NCBI RefSeq assembly: GCF_046237015.1
Contig: NZ_JBJYIN010000019.1
Span: forward strand, 38,426-102,425
Source: JBJYIN01 sp046237015
Lineage (GTDB): Bacteria > Pseudomonadota > Gammaproteobacteria > Enterobacterales > Enterobacteriaceae
Direction: 5' to 3'
Length of the DNA: 64,000 nt
Under the pieces are notes generated by a model. The model had not been told where the DNA came from. It ran no database searches and saw only the letters and a list, made by a program, of their open reading frames with translations. Within the stretch, counting starts at the first letter, position 1; every line of letters begins with the position of its first letter. Of this stretch, positions 8,211-17,574 are shown in pieces. The position numbers were made by a program, and so were the translations under genes.

Positions 8211-9272
8211 ATGAGTAGCACGACACAGTCAGAAAAAGCAGGACAGTTAAAAGAGGCGTTGCCTAAAGAGATCACGCTGGCGCACGGTAGTGGTGGTCGC
8301 GCAATGCAGCAGTTGATCGAACAGCTTTTTTTGCAGGCGTTTAATAACCCATTGCTGGGTCAACGTGAAGATCAGGCCAGATTACCGCTGGCACCGTTGA
8401 TGCAATTGGGCGATCGACTGGCGTTCACGACGGATAGCTATGTTATCGATCCTATCTTTTTCCCCGGTGGGGATATTGGAAAATTAGCGGTGTGCGGTAC
8501 GGCGAATGACATCGCTGTCAGTGGCGCTCAGCCGCGTTATCTTTCCTGTGGCTTTATTATTGAAGAAGGTTTTCCCGGCGCGGATTTATTGCGGATTGTT
8601 GAATCTATGGCGAAAACGGCGCGTGAATCCGGCATAGAAATTGTGACCGGGGATACGAAAGTGGTGCCACGTGGTGCGGCTGATAAAATTTTTATCAATA
8701 CCGCTGGTATTGGGGTTATACCGACAGACATTCACTGGGGCACCGAAGCTATTTGTCCCGGCGATAAAATTATTGTCAGTGGGACGTTGGGCGATCACGG
8801 CGCGACAATCCTTAACCTGCGTGAGCAACTGGGGCTTGAGGCTGAACTCATCAGCGATTGTGCGGTTCTGGCCCCACTGATTGAACCGTTGCTTAAGATT
8901 GAGGGTGTGAGAGCATTGCGAGATGCCACCCGTGGCGGTGTGACCGCAATTTTGCATGAGTATGCACAGGCCAGCGGCTATGGTATGGAAATTAATGAGA
9001 GCGCGCTACCGTTGAAGCAAGCGGTACGGGGGATCTGCGAAATCCTGGGGCTGGAGGCGCTGAATTTTGCCAATGAAGGTAAACTTGTGCTGGTGGTCTC
9101 CGCCGCTGCGGAAACCGCTGTGCTGGCGGCACTGCACGCTCATCCACTGGGGCGAGACGCGGCAACGATAGGTGAGGTAACGGAAAAGCAACAGGTACGC
9201 TTGTGCGGCGTATTCGGCGCATCACGGTTGTTGGATCTACCGCATAATGAGCCAATGCCGAGGATATGTTGA
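8211..9272 (+). CDS. hypE: Carbamoyl dehydratase HypE
   Basis: 353 residues; the family core begins at about residue 21 (EITLAHGSGGRAM), so there is a 17-20-residue N-terminal extension relative to E. coli. PurM-like fold motifs include TDSYVIDPIFFPGG, GTANDIAVSG, VTGDTKVV and DATRGGV. The protein ends in PRIC: the terminal Cys receives a carbamoyl group from HypF and is dehydrated with ATP to a thiocyanate, the cyanide donor for the NiFe site. It starts 18 bases after hypD. A 76-base gap with a hairpin separates it from hypF. Confidence 0.96.
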   Translation: MSSTTQSEKAGQLKEALPKEITLAHGSGGRAMQQLIEQLFLQAFNNPLLGQREDQARLPLAPLMQLGDRLAFTTDSYVIDPIFFPGGDIGKLAVCGTANDIAVSGAQPRYLSCGFIIEEGFPGADLLRIVESMAKTARESGIEIVTGDTKVVPRGAADKIFINTAGIGVIPTDIHWGTEAICPGDKIIVSGTLGDHGATILNLREQLGLEAELISDCAVLAPLIEPLLKIEGVRALRDATRGGVTAILHEYAQASGYGMEINESALPLKQAVRGICEILGLEALNFANEGKLVLVVSAAAETAVLAALHAHPLGRDAATIGEVTEKQQVRLCGVFGASRLLDLPHNEPMPRIC

Positions 9273-9310
9273 TCGCCTCTTTTTACTGAAAAAATGCCGT
9301 ATATCTCCAT

Positions 9311-9335
9311 CATGTTTCGGGTTGCCTGAAACATG
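9311..9335 (+). repeat. Hairpin between hypE and hypF
   Basis: CATGTTTC at 9311 pairs with GAAACATG ending at 9335. With one G-T wobble and two more G-C pairs the stem is 11 base pairs and the loop is TTG. There is no following run of T, so it is not a clear rho-independent terminator. It lies just 13 bases before the ATG of hypF at 9349 and could be an attenuator or a processing site that lowers hypF output. Confidence 0.6.
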
Positions 9336-9348
9336 ACGGGTATATCAC

Positions 9349-11655
9349 ATGAAATGGGATACGGTTCGCGTGGGCATGATCAAACCCGGTATTGAGATTC
9401 GTGTTAAAGGCAAGGTACAGGGCGTTGGCTTTCGGCCTTATGTATGGCAATTAGCGCATCGTCTCAATCTGTGCGGAGAGGTGAGTAACGATAGTGCCGG
9501 CGTGCTCATCCATCTTTATCCTTCCGAAAATGTTGAGCAGTTTCTGGCGGACCTGCCTGCTATGTGTCCGCCGCTAGCCCATATTGACAGCATCGTTTGC
9601 CAGCCGTGGTTGTTGGATCATATCCCTACCGAATTTGTTATCGAGCATAGCGGTGCGGGGCAAATGGATACGCAAGTGGTGCCGGATGCGGCAACCTGTG
9701 ATGTATGTCTGCAAGAATTGAATGATCACACCAATCGGCGTTATCACTATCCATTCATTAACTGTACCCATTGTGGTCCACGTTTCACCATCATTCGTCA
9801 AATGCCTTATGACCGCCCATTTACTTCCATGGCTGATTTTCCGCTGTGTCCTCAATGTTTGGCTGAGTATCAACACCCGGCGGATCGCCGCTTTCACGCT
9901 CAGCCTACTGCGTGTTCAGAGTGTGGTCCGCGGATCTGGCTGGTTGACGCAACCACCTGCCAGCAAGCTGAAGGGGATGAAGCGATCCTCCTGGCTGCCA
10001 ATGCGCTGCTTAATGGTGAGATCGTGGCGATCAAGGGATTAGGTGGTTTTCATCTGGCTTGTGATGCTACGCAGTCATCTGCCATCGCCAGGCTGAGGCA
10101 ACGAAAACATCGACCCGGTAAGCCGTTGGCCGTGATGCTACCCAATATGGACTGGCTGGAGAAATGTACTGCGGCGGACGATATGTCTGCCGCGCAGCGG
10201 TTGCTGAAAAGTACGGCGGCACCGATTGTATTATTGCCGTTACGTCAGGATGGGCCTCTGTCTATCCTGATCGCGCCGGGGCTATCTGAAGTGGGCGTAA
10301 TGTTACCGGCGAACCCGTTACAGCATCTGCTGATGGCTCAGGTTAACCGGCCGTTGGTTATGACATCCGGTAATGCCAGCGGTAAACCGCCAGCATTAAC
10401 GAACGAACAGGCAATGACGCAACTGCGTGATATCGCCGATTTGTGGTTGTTGCACAATCGCGACATCGTACAACGCGCCGATGATTCATTGGTCAGGCTG
10501 CATCCACATAAGGCGGAAATGCTACGTCGTGCCCGTGGCTATGTGCCAGATGCGTTTCCGCTACCGTCAGGGTTTGCCGGACAACGTGCGGTGCTGGCAA
10601 TGGGGGCCGATCTGAAAAATACGTTCTGCCTGTTACGTGATGAAAATGCCATCGTCAGCCAGCATCTTGGTGATTTGGCTGATAGCGATATTGAACAGCA
10701 GTATCGCCAATCTATTGCGCTATTTGAGGATGTTTATCGTTTCGAACCCGATACGATCGTGGTTGACTCTCACCCCGGTTATCTCAGTCATCAACTGGGG
10801 AAATTGTTAGCGCAGCAGCGACACATCCCTTGTGTTGAGGTCCTGCATCATCATGCGCACATTGTCGCCTGTCTGGCTGAGCATCAATGGCCACGAGACG
10901 CCGGGCCGGTTATTGGCTTGGCATTGGATGGTATTGGTCTGGGGGCCGATGGGCAGTGGTGGGGCGGGGAATGCCTGCTGGTGGACTATGCGACATGCCA
11001 ACATATAGGCGGCCTTCCAGCGGTCGCCTTGCCCGGTGGCGATCTGGCTGCACGACAGCCGTGGCGTAATCTGTTGGCGCAGTGGTTACGGTTTGTGCCG
11101 GGTTGGCCTGCATTACCCGAGGCGGTGGCGATCCCTACCGACACGTCAGGGCTGCTCAGCCGAGCCATCGAACGTGGGGTTAATTCACCTTTAGCCTCAT
11201 CGACAGGACGATTATTTGATGCAGTTGCGGCGGCTAATGGGTTTTATTCCCGCAACCAAAGTTGGGAAGGGGAAGCTGCCTGCTGGTTGGAGTCGTTGGC
11301 ATGGCAGAGCACACTTCAGCACTCGCCAGTGACGATGCCGCTGCGGGACGATAATCAACTCGATTTACAGACTTTCTGGCAACAGTGGCTGGAATGGCAA
11401 GCAAAGCCTGCGGATAAAGCCTATGCTTTTCATTTTGCTTTAGCACAAGGGTTGGCTAACCTGGCAAGACGTGCGGCGTCGCAGCACGGTATCAAAACCG
11501 TCGTATTGTCTGGCGGTGTAATGCATAACCGTCTGCTTTCTCTGCTGTTACATCAGCAATTACAAAGTGTAAATGTGCTGCAACCTGAACGGTTACCTGC
11601 CGGGGATGGCGGGTTGGCATTAGGACAGGCGTTAATTGCGATATCAATAGCCTAA
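9349..11655 (+). CDS. hypF: Carbamoyltransferase HypF
   Basis: 768 residues. Domains in order: an acylphosphatase-like domain (GKVQGVGFRPYVWQ, residues about 20-100), two zinc fingers (CDVC with CTHC; CPQC with CSEC, about 120-195), a YrdC-like carbamoyl-AMP domain (GLGGFHLACDA, RKHRPGKPLAVM, about 225-400) and a Kae1-like transferase domain (MGADLKNTFCL, HHHAH, LALDGIGLG, LSGGVMHN). It makes carbamoyl adenylate from carbamoyl phosphate and passes carbamoyl to HypE. The start is uncertain: ATG 9349 or ATG 9376 (MIKPGIEIRVKGK), the latter closer to E. coli HypF in length; neither has a good ribosome site. Confidence 0.96.
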   Translation: MKWDTVRVGMIKPGIEIRVKGKVQGVGFRPYVWQLAHRLNLCGEVSNDSAGVLIHLYPSENVEQFLADLPAMCPPLAHIDSIVCQPWLLDHIPTEFVIEHSGAGQMDTQVVPDAATCDVCLQELNDHTNRRYHYPFINCTHCGPRFTIIRQMPYDRPFTSMADFPLCPQCLAEYQHPADRRFHAQPTACSECGPRIWLVDATTCQQAEGDEAILLAANALLNGEIVAIKGLGGFHLACDATQSSAIARLRQRKHRPGKPLAVMLPNMDWLEKCTAADDMSAAQRLLKSTAAPIVLLPLRQDGPLSILIAPGLSEVGVMLPANPLQHLLMAQVNRPLVMTSGNASGKPPALTNEQAMTQLRDIADLWLLHNRDIVQRADDSLVRLHPHKAEMLRRARGYVPDAFPLPSGFAGQRAVLAMGADLKNTFCLLRDENAIVSQHLGDLADSDIEQQYRQSIALFEDVYRFEPDTIVVDSHPGYLSHQLGKLLAQQRHIPCVEVLHHHAHIVACLAEHQWPRDAGPVIGLALDGIGLGADGQWWGGECLLVDYATCQHIGGLPAVALPGGDLAARQPWRNLLAQWLRFVPGWPALPEAVAIPTDTSGLLSRAIERGVNSPLASSTGRLFDAVAAANGFYSRNQSWEGEAACWLESLAWQSTLQHSPVTMPLRDDNQLDLQTFWQQWLEWQAKPADKAYAFHFALAQGLANLARRAASQHGIKTVVLSGGVMHNRLLSLLLHQQLQSVNVLQPERLPAGDGGLALGQALIAISIA

Positions 11656-11693
11656 TACGATACATTTGCCTGAATTTCCACAGCCAATTTTAT

Positions 11694-11757
11694 TTTGGCC
11701 CATAAATCACGCTTATCGTATGTCAATTCAGAAACGAAGCGCGTGTTATGGGCCAAA
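11694..11757. repeat. Long inverted repeat between hypF and the convergent DUF1266 gene
   Basis: TTTGGCCCATAA at 11694-11705 is the exact complement of TTATGGGCCAAA at 11746-11757; the inner CACGC (11708-11712) pairs with GCGTG (11741-11745). The hairpin has 17 paired bases with a 2-base bulge and a 28-base loop. It lies between two convergent genes and may act as a two-way terminator, although no T tract follows on either strand. Confidence 0.55.
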
Positions 11758-11760
11758 TGA

Positions 11761-12711
11761 TTATATGGCTTTTTGAGTGGCCAATTGAGTCAATTGCTCA
11801 GCAGTGAGTTCAAAGTAATGGTGTTTTTGCAATTCAGCCAATCCATAAAAACGTTCTACAATCATGAATTGAGAACTGGATTCTGCATTATGGTGAAAAA
11901 CATAGACCGCTAGCATGTAGTCATGGACAAATTTATCCATTGATTCAAACTGATGGTGCATTAACTGAGAAATTCTTTCCTTTAGTTCATTCCATTGTTC
12001 GAGAGAAATCCACTCCAGTGTCACTCCCCAGCGTAACAGCATCGCTGCTCTTTGCAGATTAAATGCCGCATTCATATTATTACTTGCATAATTGCGAGTT
12101 AATTTAACGCCGGTTTTATCTGCAAGCTGATACAAATGCATTAGTTCTGTTTGGTATTGTGCATTATCTTCTTCATGAAAATATTCAGAATCAAGAAGTG
12201 ATTCAAGAAAGGATTCAAGCTGTTGTTCATCCTCAATATCATAACTACAGGCAAACCAATCTTTAATGGTTTCACATGCCTCTTTTTCTGCCAGATTGCG
12301 TTCTTCAAGACAGTTTATAAAGTCAGGATATTTTTTATTCTCACCATTACCTGCGGAGGTAATACTCATGAGACTTCCCATTTTAACTAGCAGAGCATCA
12401 TTTTCATCTTTGCAGGGATGGACAATGTTATGATTAATTCCAACGTGGAATAAATTGTCGGTAGGTTTTATGCTATATAAAAGGAATAGCTTCCATATGA
12501 GCTTGATGATCACAATGCTCATTAAGAACAGAACCAAATAAAACATCATGTTGTAAAAAGATAAAGGCGAATACCCAGATGTAAACCAACTTCTGATCTC
12601 TCTACTCTCGTTAGCATATTCGGCACCTAGCTTAAATAGAACCAAAAAAATGGTAACCTTGACAATAGAAAATGATATTTTCTTCAAGTCAGACTTATAA
12701 AATTGAAACAT
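11761..12711 (-). CDS. DUF1266 membrane-anchored protein of unknown function
   Basis: 316 residues from the ATG at 12711 (MFQFYKSDLKK); a second in-frame ATG at 12729 adds six residues. Two hydrophobic segments lie near residues 14-30 and 54-83, then an acidic cytoplasmic part. The C-terminal half has the DUF1266 pattern: AFNLQRAAMLLRWGVTLEWI followed by W-x-x-L-x-x-R-I and a DKFVHDYMLA block, as in E. coli YbeR and YbeU. No enzymatic function is known for the family. It is convergent with hypF. Base composition is more AT-rich than the hyp genes. Confidence 0.75.
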   Translation of the reverse strand: MFQFYKSDLKKISFSIVKVTIFLVLFKLGAEYANESREIRSWFTSGYSPLSFYNMMFYLVLFLMSIVIIKLIWKLFLLYSIKPTDNLFHVGINHNIVHPCKDENDALLVKMGSLMSITSAGNGENKKYPDFINCLEERNLAEKEACETIKDWFACSYDIEDEQQLESFLESLLDSEYFHEEDNAQYQTELMHLYQLADKTGVKLTRNYASNNMNAAFNLQRAAMLLRWGVTLEWISLEQWNELKERISQLMHHQFESMDKFVHDYMLAVYVFHHNAESSSQFMIVERFYGLAELQKHHYFELTAEQLTQLATQKAI

Positions 12712-13075
12712 GATCCCTGATCTCAACATTTAGCTGTAAAAGAACGGTACAATAACATAAATAATAATTTGGTCATATCTTGTATAGGTGTCGGAGTCAT
12801 GACTCATTAGGTATGGCTGAATTCTACATTGATAAAAAACACAGATCTTCTTTGATAAATTCAGTGTATTAATAAAAGCCTATTAATTGACAATATATTA
12901 AATTGTATGTTTTTTGAGTTGTATTTGTTTGCATTTTAACCGTGATAGCCAAGCCAGAGGCGAAAGAGCTCGTTAGGCGTAGCCCTTTGCCCATCAAGTC
13001 GTCTGAGTTTATTGTGGTTTTCCCTTGGGGGCTGACATAAAAACCACAAAATAATCAGTTGATAAGAGACAAGAT
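12712..13075. other. AT-rich intergenic stretch
   Basis: About 360 bases between the DUF1266 gene and the lipoprotein genes. It contains an inverted repeat at 13012-13049 described separately and a more GC-rich block at 12945-13005 that I cannot match to any gene. No open frame with a ribosome site was found. Confidence 0.6.
13012..13049 (-). terminator. Inverted repeat downstream of the lipoprotein gene
   Basis: TTGTGGTTTT at 13012-13021 pairs with AAAACCACAA at 13040-13049 around an 18-base loop. It lies 27 bases past the stop of the minus-strand gene that ends at 13076. It is a possible terminator, but the loop is long and there is no extra T run. Confidence 0.35.
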
Positions 13076-13534
13076 CTAACCTCTTTTTCTAAAATCACAT
13101 CCATTTTGATCGGTACAAATAACATTGGGGATAAACAGTTTTTCACGCTCTTGCGTCGGCATTTTTGCGCACATTTTGGTCAGATCATATCTCCGCTTGG
13201 TCAGTGGGGAAATTGCTTTATCTTTAGGAACATAAAATCTTACATCAATATCGCCTTCATTTTTTCCCCAAAAATCATTTGTACCAATAATTGAGACGAA
13301 TTCATTGCCATCATGCTCATAGACATAAAAGGATCCCATGCCACTTCTGTTTTCTATAAGAGTAATTGCGTCAGTATCGACTTTATTAACGATAGCATCT
13401 GCTTGCCACATTCCTCTAACACAATAGGCCATGCCAATAGTGCCATTTGTTGCAGGGAATTGGTCATATAATCTATTATTACTACAGGATGCTAATAGTG
13501 GGATAATTAATGAAATAAATATTTTTTTCATCAT
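13076..13534 (-). CDS. Small putative lipoprotein, unknown function
   Basis: 152 residues. The N-terminus is a lipoprotein signal: two Lys, a hydrophobic run (IFISLIIPLLASC) and a lipobox LLAS before Cys18 or so, so the mature protein should be lipid-anchored, probably in the outer membrane. The first two codons are both ATG (13534 and 13531). The mature part has four further cysteines (CVRG, CAKM, CTDQNGCDF), which could form disulfides in the periplasm. I recognise no family. It lies just downstream of another small lipoprotein gene on the same strand, 35 bases apart, so the two may form an operon. Confidence 0.7.
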   Translation of the reverse strand: MMKKIFISLIIPLLASCSNNRLYDQFPATNGTIGMAYCVRGMWQADAIVNKVDTDAITLIENRSGMGSFYVYEHDGNEFVSIIGTNDFWGKNEGDIDVRFYVPKDKAISPLTKRRYDLTKMCAKMPTQEREKLFIPNVICTDQNGCDFRKRG

Positions 13535-13569
13535 GGTGTGTCTTGTTTAGGTCTTAATTAAATGATTAT

Positions 13570-14130
13570 TTAATATAATCTGCTTTTTGAAAACTGAGAA
13601 AAACATCCTGCATTATCTGGCGTAATATCATTAGAATATGATTTTTTACTCTCTCGTGACCATTGACCAGACGTGTTGACTATTTCGTAAATATTTGCCC
13701 GACAATGGCGGCGACTCCAGGTAAATTCGACTTCATAATCTTTCTTGTCATCAAATGTATAACTGAATGGTACGCCGCAACTGTACATCATTCCCTCTTT
13801 TATTTCGCTGCCTGTAAACATTCCTGTTATCTCTTTTCCTGCCCGAACGTATACTTCTTTAGCTGCATTCTTATGGTATTTATTCAATGGTAAACCAAGA
13901 TATTTTTCATGCGTATTGATCAGCGTACCGTTTTTGAGCCTCATCCATTCAGTTTCATTTATCCTGCAAGATTTATCATCGTAGGTTCTTAGTACGGTGA
14001 TTCCCTCAAATTCTGTAGCAAATCTCACTCTTGCTTTAGGACCAGAATCTGGTTCTTCATAAGACAGTGTTGAACATCCCGTTATACTTGTTGTGGCAAA
14101 AATAATGAGAAAAAGGGGAAGAGACTTCAT
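13570..14130 (-). CDS. Putative lipoprotein, unknown function
   Basis: 186 residues from ATG 14130 (MKSLPLFLIIFATTSITGC); the frame is open 12 codons further upstream but that would put a charged leader before the signal. The lipobox SITG is followed by Cys19. The mature part has VRFATEFEGITVLRTYDDKSC and a C-terminal GCFSQFSK, both with conserved-looking Cys. No family recognised; Pectobacterium-like genomes have many such lone lipoproteins. It is upstream of the 152-residue lipoprotein and downstream of the heme-binding protein gene, all on the minus strand, but a 60-base gap separates it from the heme gene. Confidence 0.68.
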   Translation of the reverse strand: MKSLPLFLIIFATTSITGCSTLSYEEPDSGPKARVRFATEFEGITVLRTYDDKSCRINETEWMRLKNGTLINTHEKYLGLPLNKYHKNAAKEVYVRAGKEITGMFTGSEIKEGMMYSCGVPFSYTFDDKKDYEVEFTWSRRHCRANIYEIVNTSGQWSRESKKSYSNDITPDNAGCFSQFSKSRLY

Positions 14131-14190
14131 TGTGGCTTTCCTATCAATCCTTATCCAATATGACATTTAAATTTTCGGTATTCCTAACTA

Positions 14191-15012
14191 TCAAGGATAA
14201 AATCCCCGATTAAGTGCGACCACTGCTTCGGCTACACGGGGCCCCATGCCCAGTAAAATAGACTGATCGAGCGCGATAATACGTTGGTTTCTCCAGGCGT
14301 CGGTTTGAATAATTCCCGGTATAACTGCCAGTGCTTCAACGCCATTTCCCATGTTTTGTGTTGTCACAACGATAACCTCGGGATTTGCTGCGATCATGGA
14401 TTCACCACCATAGTGACGGTATTGCGTATGATCTGCGATGTTTTCCCCGCCTGCCAGTGTGATCAACCCATCAACGACCGTATTTTTTCCCGCGACCTGC
14501 GCAGCGCTGTTGCCAACGCTCAGCAAAAATACCACCTTTACCCGTTTTTTCTGTTCACTCACACGTTTGGTCACCTCATTCAGTTGCTGTTTGATCATGC
14601 CGATAAGCCGTTCGGCGGCGGATTCTCGATTGAGCAATGTTGCCGCTTGGCGGATGTTGATAAACAGTTGTTCCGGTGTACTGGGCGTTCTTTTAAACTG
14701 CGCAACGTTAACGCCAGCCTGTGTAAGCTGAGGGATGACTGACTGAGGAGACGCATCCTGCCACGTCATCAGCAGAGAAGGGCGAAGTGATAAGATACCT
14801 TCGGTATTGAGCTGTTGCCAGTTGCTGATTTGAGGTAAAGACTGGCTTTGAGGTGGGTAGGTGGTGGTTTGATCCACGCCGACGACATTGTCACCTGCGT
14901 CCAGTGCATAGACAATTTCTGTTAATGAGCCGCCTGCAATCACAATGCGCGGCTTAGCCGCGCAAGTGAGTGAGAAAAGCCCGAGTAGTAATACGACAGC
15001 TGTCGTTTTCAT
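14191..15012 (-). CDS. hmuT: Periplasmic heme-binding protein of an ABC importer (HmuT/ChuT-like)
   Basis: 273 residues with a cleavable signal peptide (MKTTAVVLLLGLFSLTCAA). The mature protein has the class III binding-protein pattern of HmuT: RIVIAGGSLTEIVYAL, VVGVDQTTTYPP, a second lobe from about residue 165 and GMGPRVAEAVVAL near the end. The family binds one or two hemes in the periplasm and passes them to HmuUV. The gene lies 11 bases downstream of the TonB-dependent receptor gene and shares its Fur-like control region. No HmuU permease or HmuV ATPase gene is present in this window. Confidence 0.88.
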   Translation of the reverse strand: MKTTAVVLLLGLFSLTCAAKPRIVIAGGSLTEIVYALDAGDNVVGVDQTTTYPPQSQSLPQISNWQQLNTEGILSLRPSLLMTWQDASPQSVIPQLTQAGVNVAQFKRTPSTPEQLFINIRQAATLLNRESAAERLIGMIKQQLNEVTKRVSEQKKRVKVVFLLSVGNSAAQVAGKNTVVDGLITLAGGENIADHTQYRHYGGESMIAANPEVIVVTTQNMGNGVEALAVIPGIIQTDAWRNQRIIALDQSILLGMGPRVAEAVVALNRGFYP

Positions 15013-15023
15013 ACTCAGCTCCG

Positions 15024-17165
15024 TCAGAATGAGAAGGCCGCGCCGATTGCGGTGCTAAATCCAGATGCGGGGATACTCTCATGTGCTGTGGTGTAACGTT
15101 TATCCAGCAAGTTGTTTAGCGCCAGCGTGACCTGATACTGATTTTCGTCACCGAAGGTACTGGTGAATTCCAGGTTTGCTGTGGCCCAACCGCTATGCTG
15201 TATTTCATTATCTGCCGTATGATCTTTGGCGCGAGAGGCGGTACGAATATAGAAATCAGATTCCAGCTCCATGCGATCAAACAGCGTAATGTTTTTCACC
15301 CCAACGCGTCCTGTGAAGGTCGGTTCACCGGTGTGATAAGTGGTACGGGTCGGTAATTCCAACTCGCGGCGGATCACGTTTCCGTTGATATAAGGCGAGA
15401 CAACCCAACCAAGGTATTCAGCATAGACTTCCATACCGTAAGTATTGGCGCGATTGGCGTTGGCATAGTACCGATCCCCCGTCGACGTGCTGCCGGAGCA
15501 GGCGGTGTTGCCAGCGCAGTTGAGCGTGGTGATGTAGTCTTTGGCGCGGGAATGATAAATCGCGCTATCTACCAACCAGCTCTCGTCTTTATAGCGCAGA
15601 CCGATTTCATAATTATCTGAACGTTCTGCTTCCAGATCCGGGTTACCGTAGGTTGTACCGGCCCCGCCAGCGGAGGTGCTATAGAACTTATGCGTTAATG
15701 TTGGATAGACGTAGCCCTGTGCATAAGACGCGCGCAGTTGGATGTTATCAAAACCGGAATAGCGCAAACTGCTGGCGGTGACCAGCGTACTATCATGTTT
15801 CTTCTCGGTGCTGAATGTACTGTTGGTGGGGATGATCATGCCATTCATATTTACGGAGCCTGTTTTCTGTCCGCCATAGGAAAGCGATTCTACCCAGTAT
15901 TGACGTGCGCCCAACGTCCAGGTCCAATCCGGTGTGATTTTCCACTCATCCTGTGCGAACAGCGCCCAACTGTTTTGTCGCCAGTGGTTATTAGATTCTG
16001 AACTGGGGTTAACGGATATTGTGGGAACACCAATAGGAGAAAATGAGCCATTTACTTTTACATCAGAAAAAGCATCCTGTTTGACCACATCGGATAGCCA
16101 TTGACCACCGGCTATCAGCGTATGACCGGAGAATGGGGTCAAATCGGCTTGTACGGTTAACCCTTGGCTGGTTTGTTTATCGTCAGTGCCAGTCTTCATG
16201 GCCATTTTAGCTTGATAAAGAGACATCCCATTGTAATTCAATGGATTGCCGCTTTGTGCCAGATCGTTACGGAACTCGCGTTTAATACTCTGTCGATAAG
16301 CATCAACATGTAATTTTTTCAGTAGGCCACCATTAATGTCCCAGTCATAAAACAGGCCAATCTTCTGCCGTTCCAGTTCGGGAATACGTACGCTGAAGCT
16401 GTCGTAATCATCCGTGTCAGTGTAGGTTTGGGTACTGAGTTTGAAGCTATCCAGTGATAAACCAAATTTATGGTCGCCGAGACGATAACCCAACCATGCT
16501 GATTGGCCGCTGTTACGGAAATTGGTATCTGGCAGGCGTCCGTCTGGTGTACTGCGGTTGCCTTGATCGCTGTAGCTGCCGCTTAAGCGATAATCGAAAT
16601 TACCGATTGAACCGTAAGCGAGCGCTGATTCTTGCCAGCCAGCGGTTGCACTGTCATAAACCGCTTTAATCTTTCCGCTTAGTGGTTTATCACCGCCCTT
16701 GCGGGTAATAAAATTGATCACGCCGCCAATAGCCTGCGATCCATATAATACCGAATGTGGCCCTTTTACCACTTCGATTCGTTCAAGGTAAGAAGGATCG
16801 ATCAGCAGTCCCAGGCTATAATTAGGTCCGGCACGTTGGTACGTGACTTCCTGACCGTCAATTAAAACTAAAACGCGTGAGGCTTCTTCGCCACGAATTC
16901 TTATTTGTTTACGCCCTGCAAGTGAGGAGTCAGTAATATCAATGCCGGGAATATCGCGTAATGCTTCGGCAATCGAATCACCGGTATATTTGTTCAGTTT
17001 TTCATTATCAATAACCTGCATCGTAACAGGACTTTCCCATAAATTCTGTTCCGTTCTCCCTGCACTAATAACGGTTATTTCATCATTGTTAATGGCCGCA
17101 TTAATTGTGCTGCTATAAATAAATGGCAGCATAAATATGACCATAGGTTTGGTCTTGTTATTCAT
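15024..17165 (-). CDS. TonB-dependent outer membrane receptor, probably for heme or hemoproteins
   Basis: 713 residues from ATG 17165 (MNNKTKPMVIFMLPF); an ATG at 17186 overlaps the Fur-like site and is less likely. A signal peptide ends near INA, followed by a TonB box (DEITVISA), a plug domain (EALRDIPGIDI, RIRGEEASRVLVLIDG, IERIEVVKGPHSVLYGSQA with one change, GGVINFITRKGG) and a 22-strand barrel ending GAAFSF. The GNPDLEAERSDNYEIGLRYK block matches the NPDL region of heme receptors, while the preceding FRAP box is replaced by GYVYP. An extracellular loop carries a Cys pair (NCAGNTACSG). The neighbours argue for heme; a siderophore cannot be excluded. Confidence 0.82.
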   Translation of the reverse strand: MNNKTKPMVIFMLPFIYSSTINAAINNDEITVISAGRTEQNLWESPVTMQVIDNEKLNKYTGDSIAEALRDIPGIDITDSSLAGRKQIRIRGEEASRVLVLIDGQEVTYQRAGPNYSLGLLIDPSYLERIEVVKGPHSVLYGSQAIGGVINFITRKGGDKPLSGKIKAVYDSATAGWQESALAYGSIGNFDYRLSGSYSDQGNRSTPDGRLPDTNFRNSGQSAWLGYRLGDHKFGLSLDSFKLSTQTYTDTDDYDSFSVRIPELERQKIGLFYDWDINGGLLKKLHVDAYRQSIKREFRNDLAQSGNPLNYNGMSLYQAKMAMKTGTDDKQTSQGLTVQADLTPFSGHTLIAGGQWLSDVVKQDAFSDVKVNGSFSPIGVPTISVNPSSESNNHWRQNSWALFAQDEWKITPDWTWTLGARQYWVESLSYGGQKTGSVNMNGMIIPTNSTFSTEKKHDSTLVTASSLRYSGFDNIQLRASYAQGYVYPTLTHKFYSTSAGGAGTTYGNPDLEAERSDNYEIGLRYKDESWLVDSAIYHSRAKDYITTLNCAGNTACSGSTSTGDRYYANANRANTYGMEVYAEYLGWVVSPYINGNVIRRELELPTRTTYHTGEPTFTGRVGVKNITLFDRMELESDFYIRTASRAKDHTADNEIQHSGWATANLEFTSTFGDENQYQVTLALNNLLDKRYTTAHESIPASGFSTAIGAAFSF

Positions 17166-17184
17166 GTTTTTTCTCTTGAAAGTC

Positions 17185-17206
17185 AATGATTCTCATTTAC
17201 GTTATC
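17185..17206 (-). promoter_or_regulatory. Fur box of the heme receptor gene
   Basis: AATGATTCTCATT at 17185-17197 differs at one position from the centre of the Fur consensus, and the following TTACGTTATCATT keeps another half site. It lies 20-40 bases upstream of the receptor ATG at 17165, the right place for iron repression. Confidence 0.75.
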
Positions 17207-17525
17207 ATTTGGTGTGTTTTTGCTGGAAATTAAATTTAGATTAATTGTTCCTTATGTGATGCTGATCTCATTATTTGTAAAATAATGACTTGAATTTTTT
17301 TTAGTGTCGATGAGTTAATTAATTTTAATGAAGGTCGCTTTTATTTTCATTTTTGCAACATTATTGGGTTTCATAAATGTTAACTTCATGAAAATTATTA
17401 GAAATGCGAGGATTAATTTGTAGGTGATATTTTAAATAAACTATAAGAATCGGTTAATTGGAACGGAATTATTCAGAAAAATAAAATACGGCGAATTTAT
17501 GTCCATCAAGCCATGTTGATAAATG

Positions 17526-17545
17526 CAATTAATTATCATTTAATT
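17526..17545 (+). promoter_or_regulatory. Possible Fur box of hutW
   Basis: The sequence around AATTAATTATCATTTAAT keeps the ATTATCATT half of the Fur consensus about 35 bases before the hutW ATG. The match is weaker than at the receptor. Confidence 0.45.
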
Positions 17546-17574
17546 TATTACATTGCTTTTGATGGGGGCCATTA

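Larger units (their letters stand above)
17166..17574. promoter_or_regulatory. Divergent control region of the heme locus
   Basis: About 400 very AT-rich bases between the receptor gene (minus) and hutW (+). Fur-like sites sit near both ends and are listed separately. Nothing else coding is seen. Both transcripts are probably repressed by Fur with iron. Confidence 0.7.
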
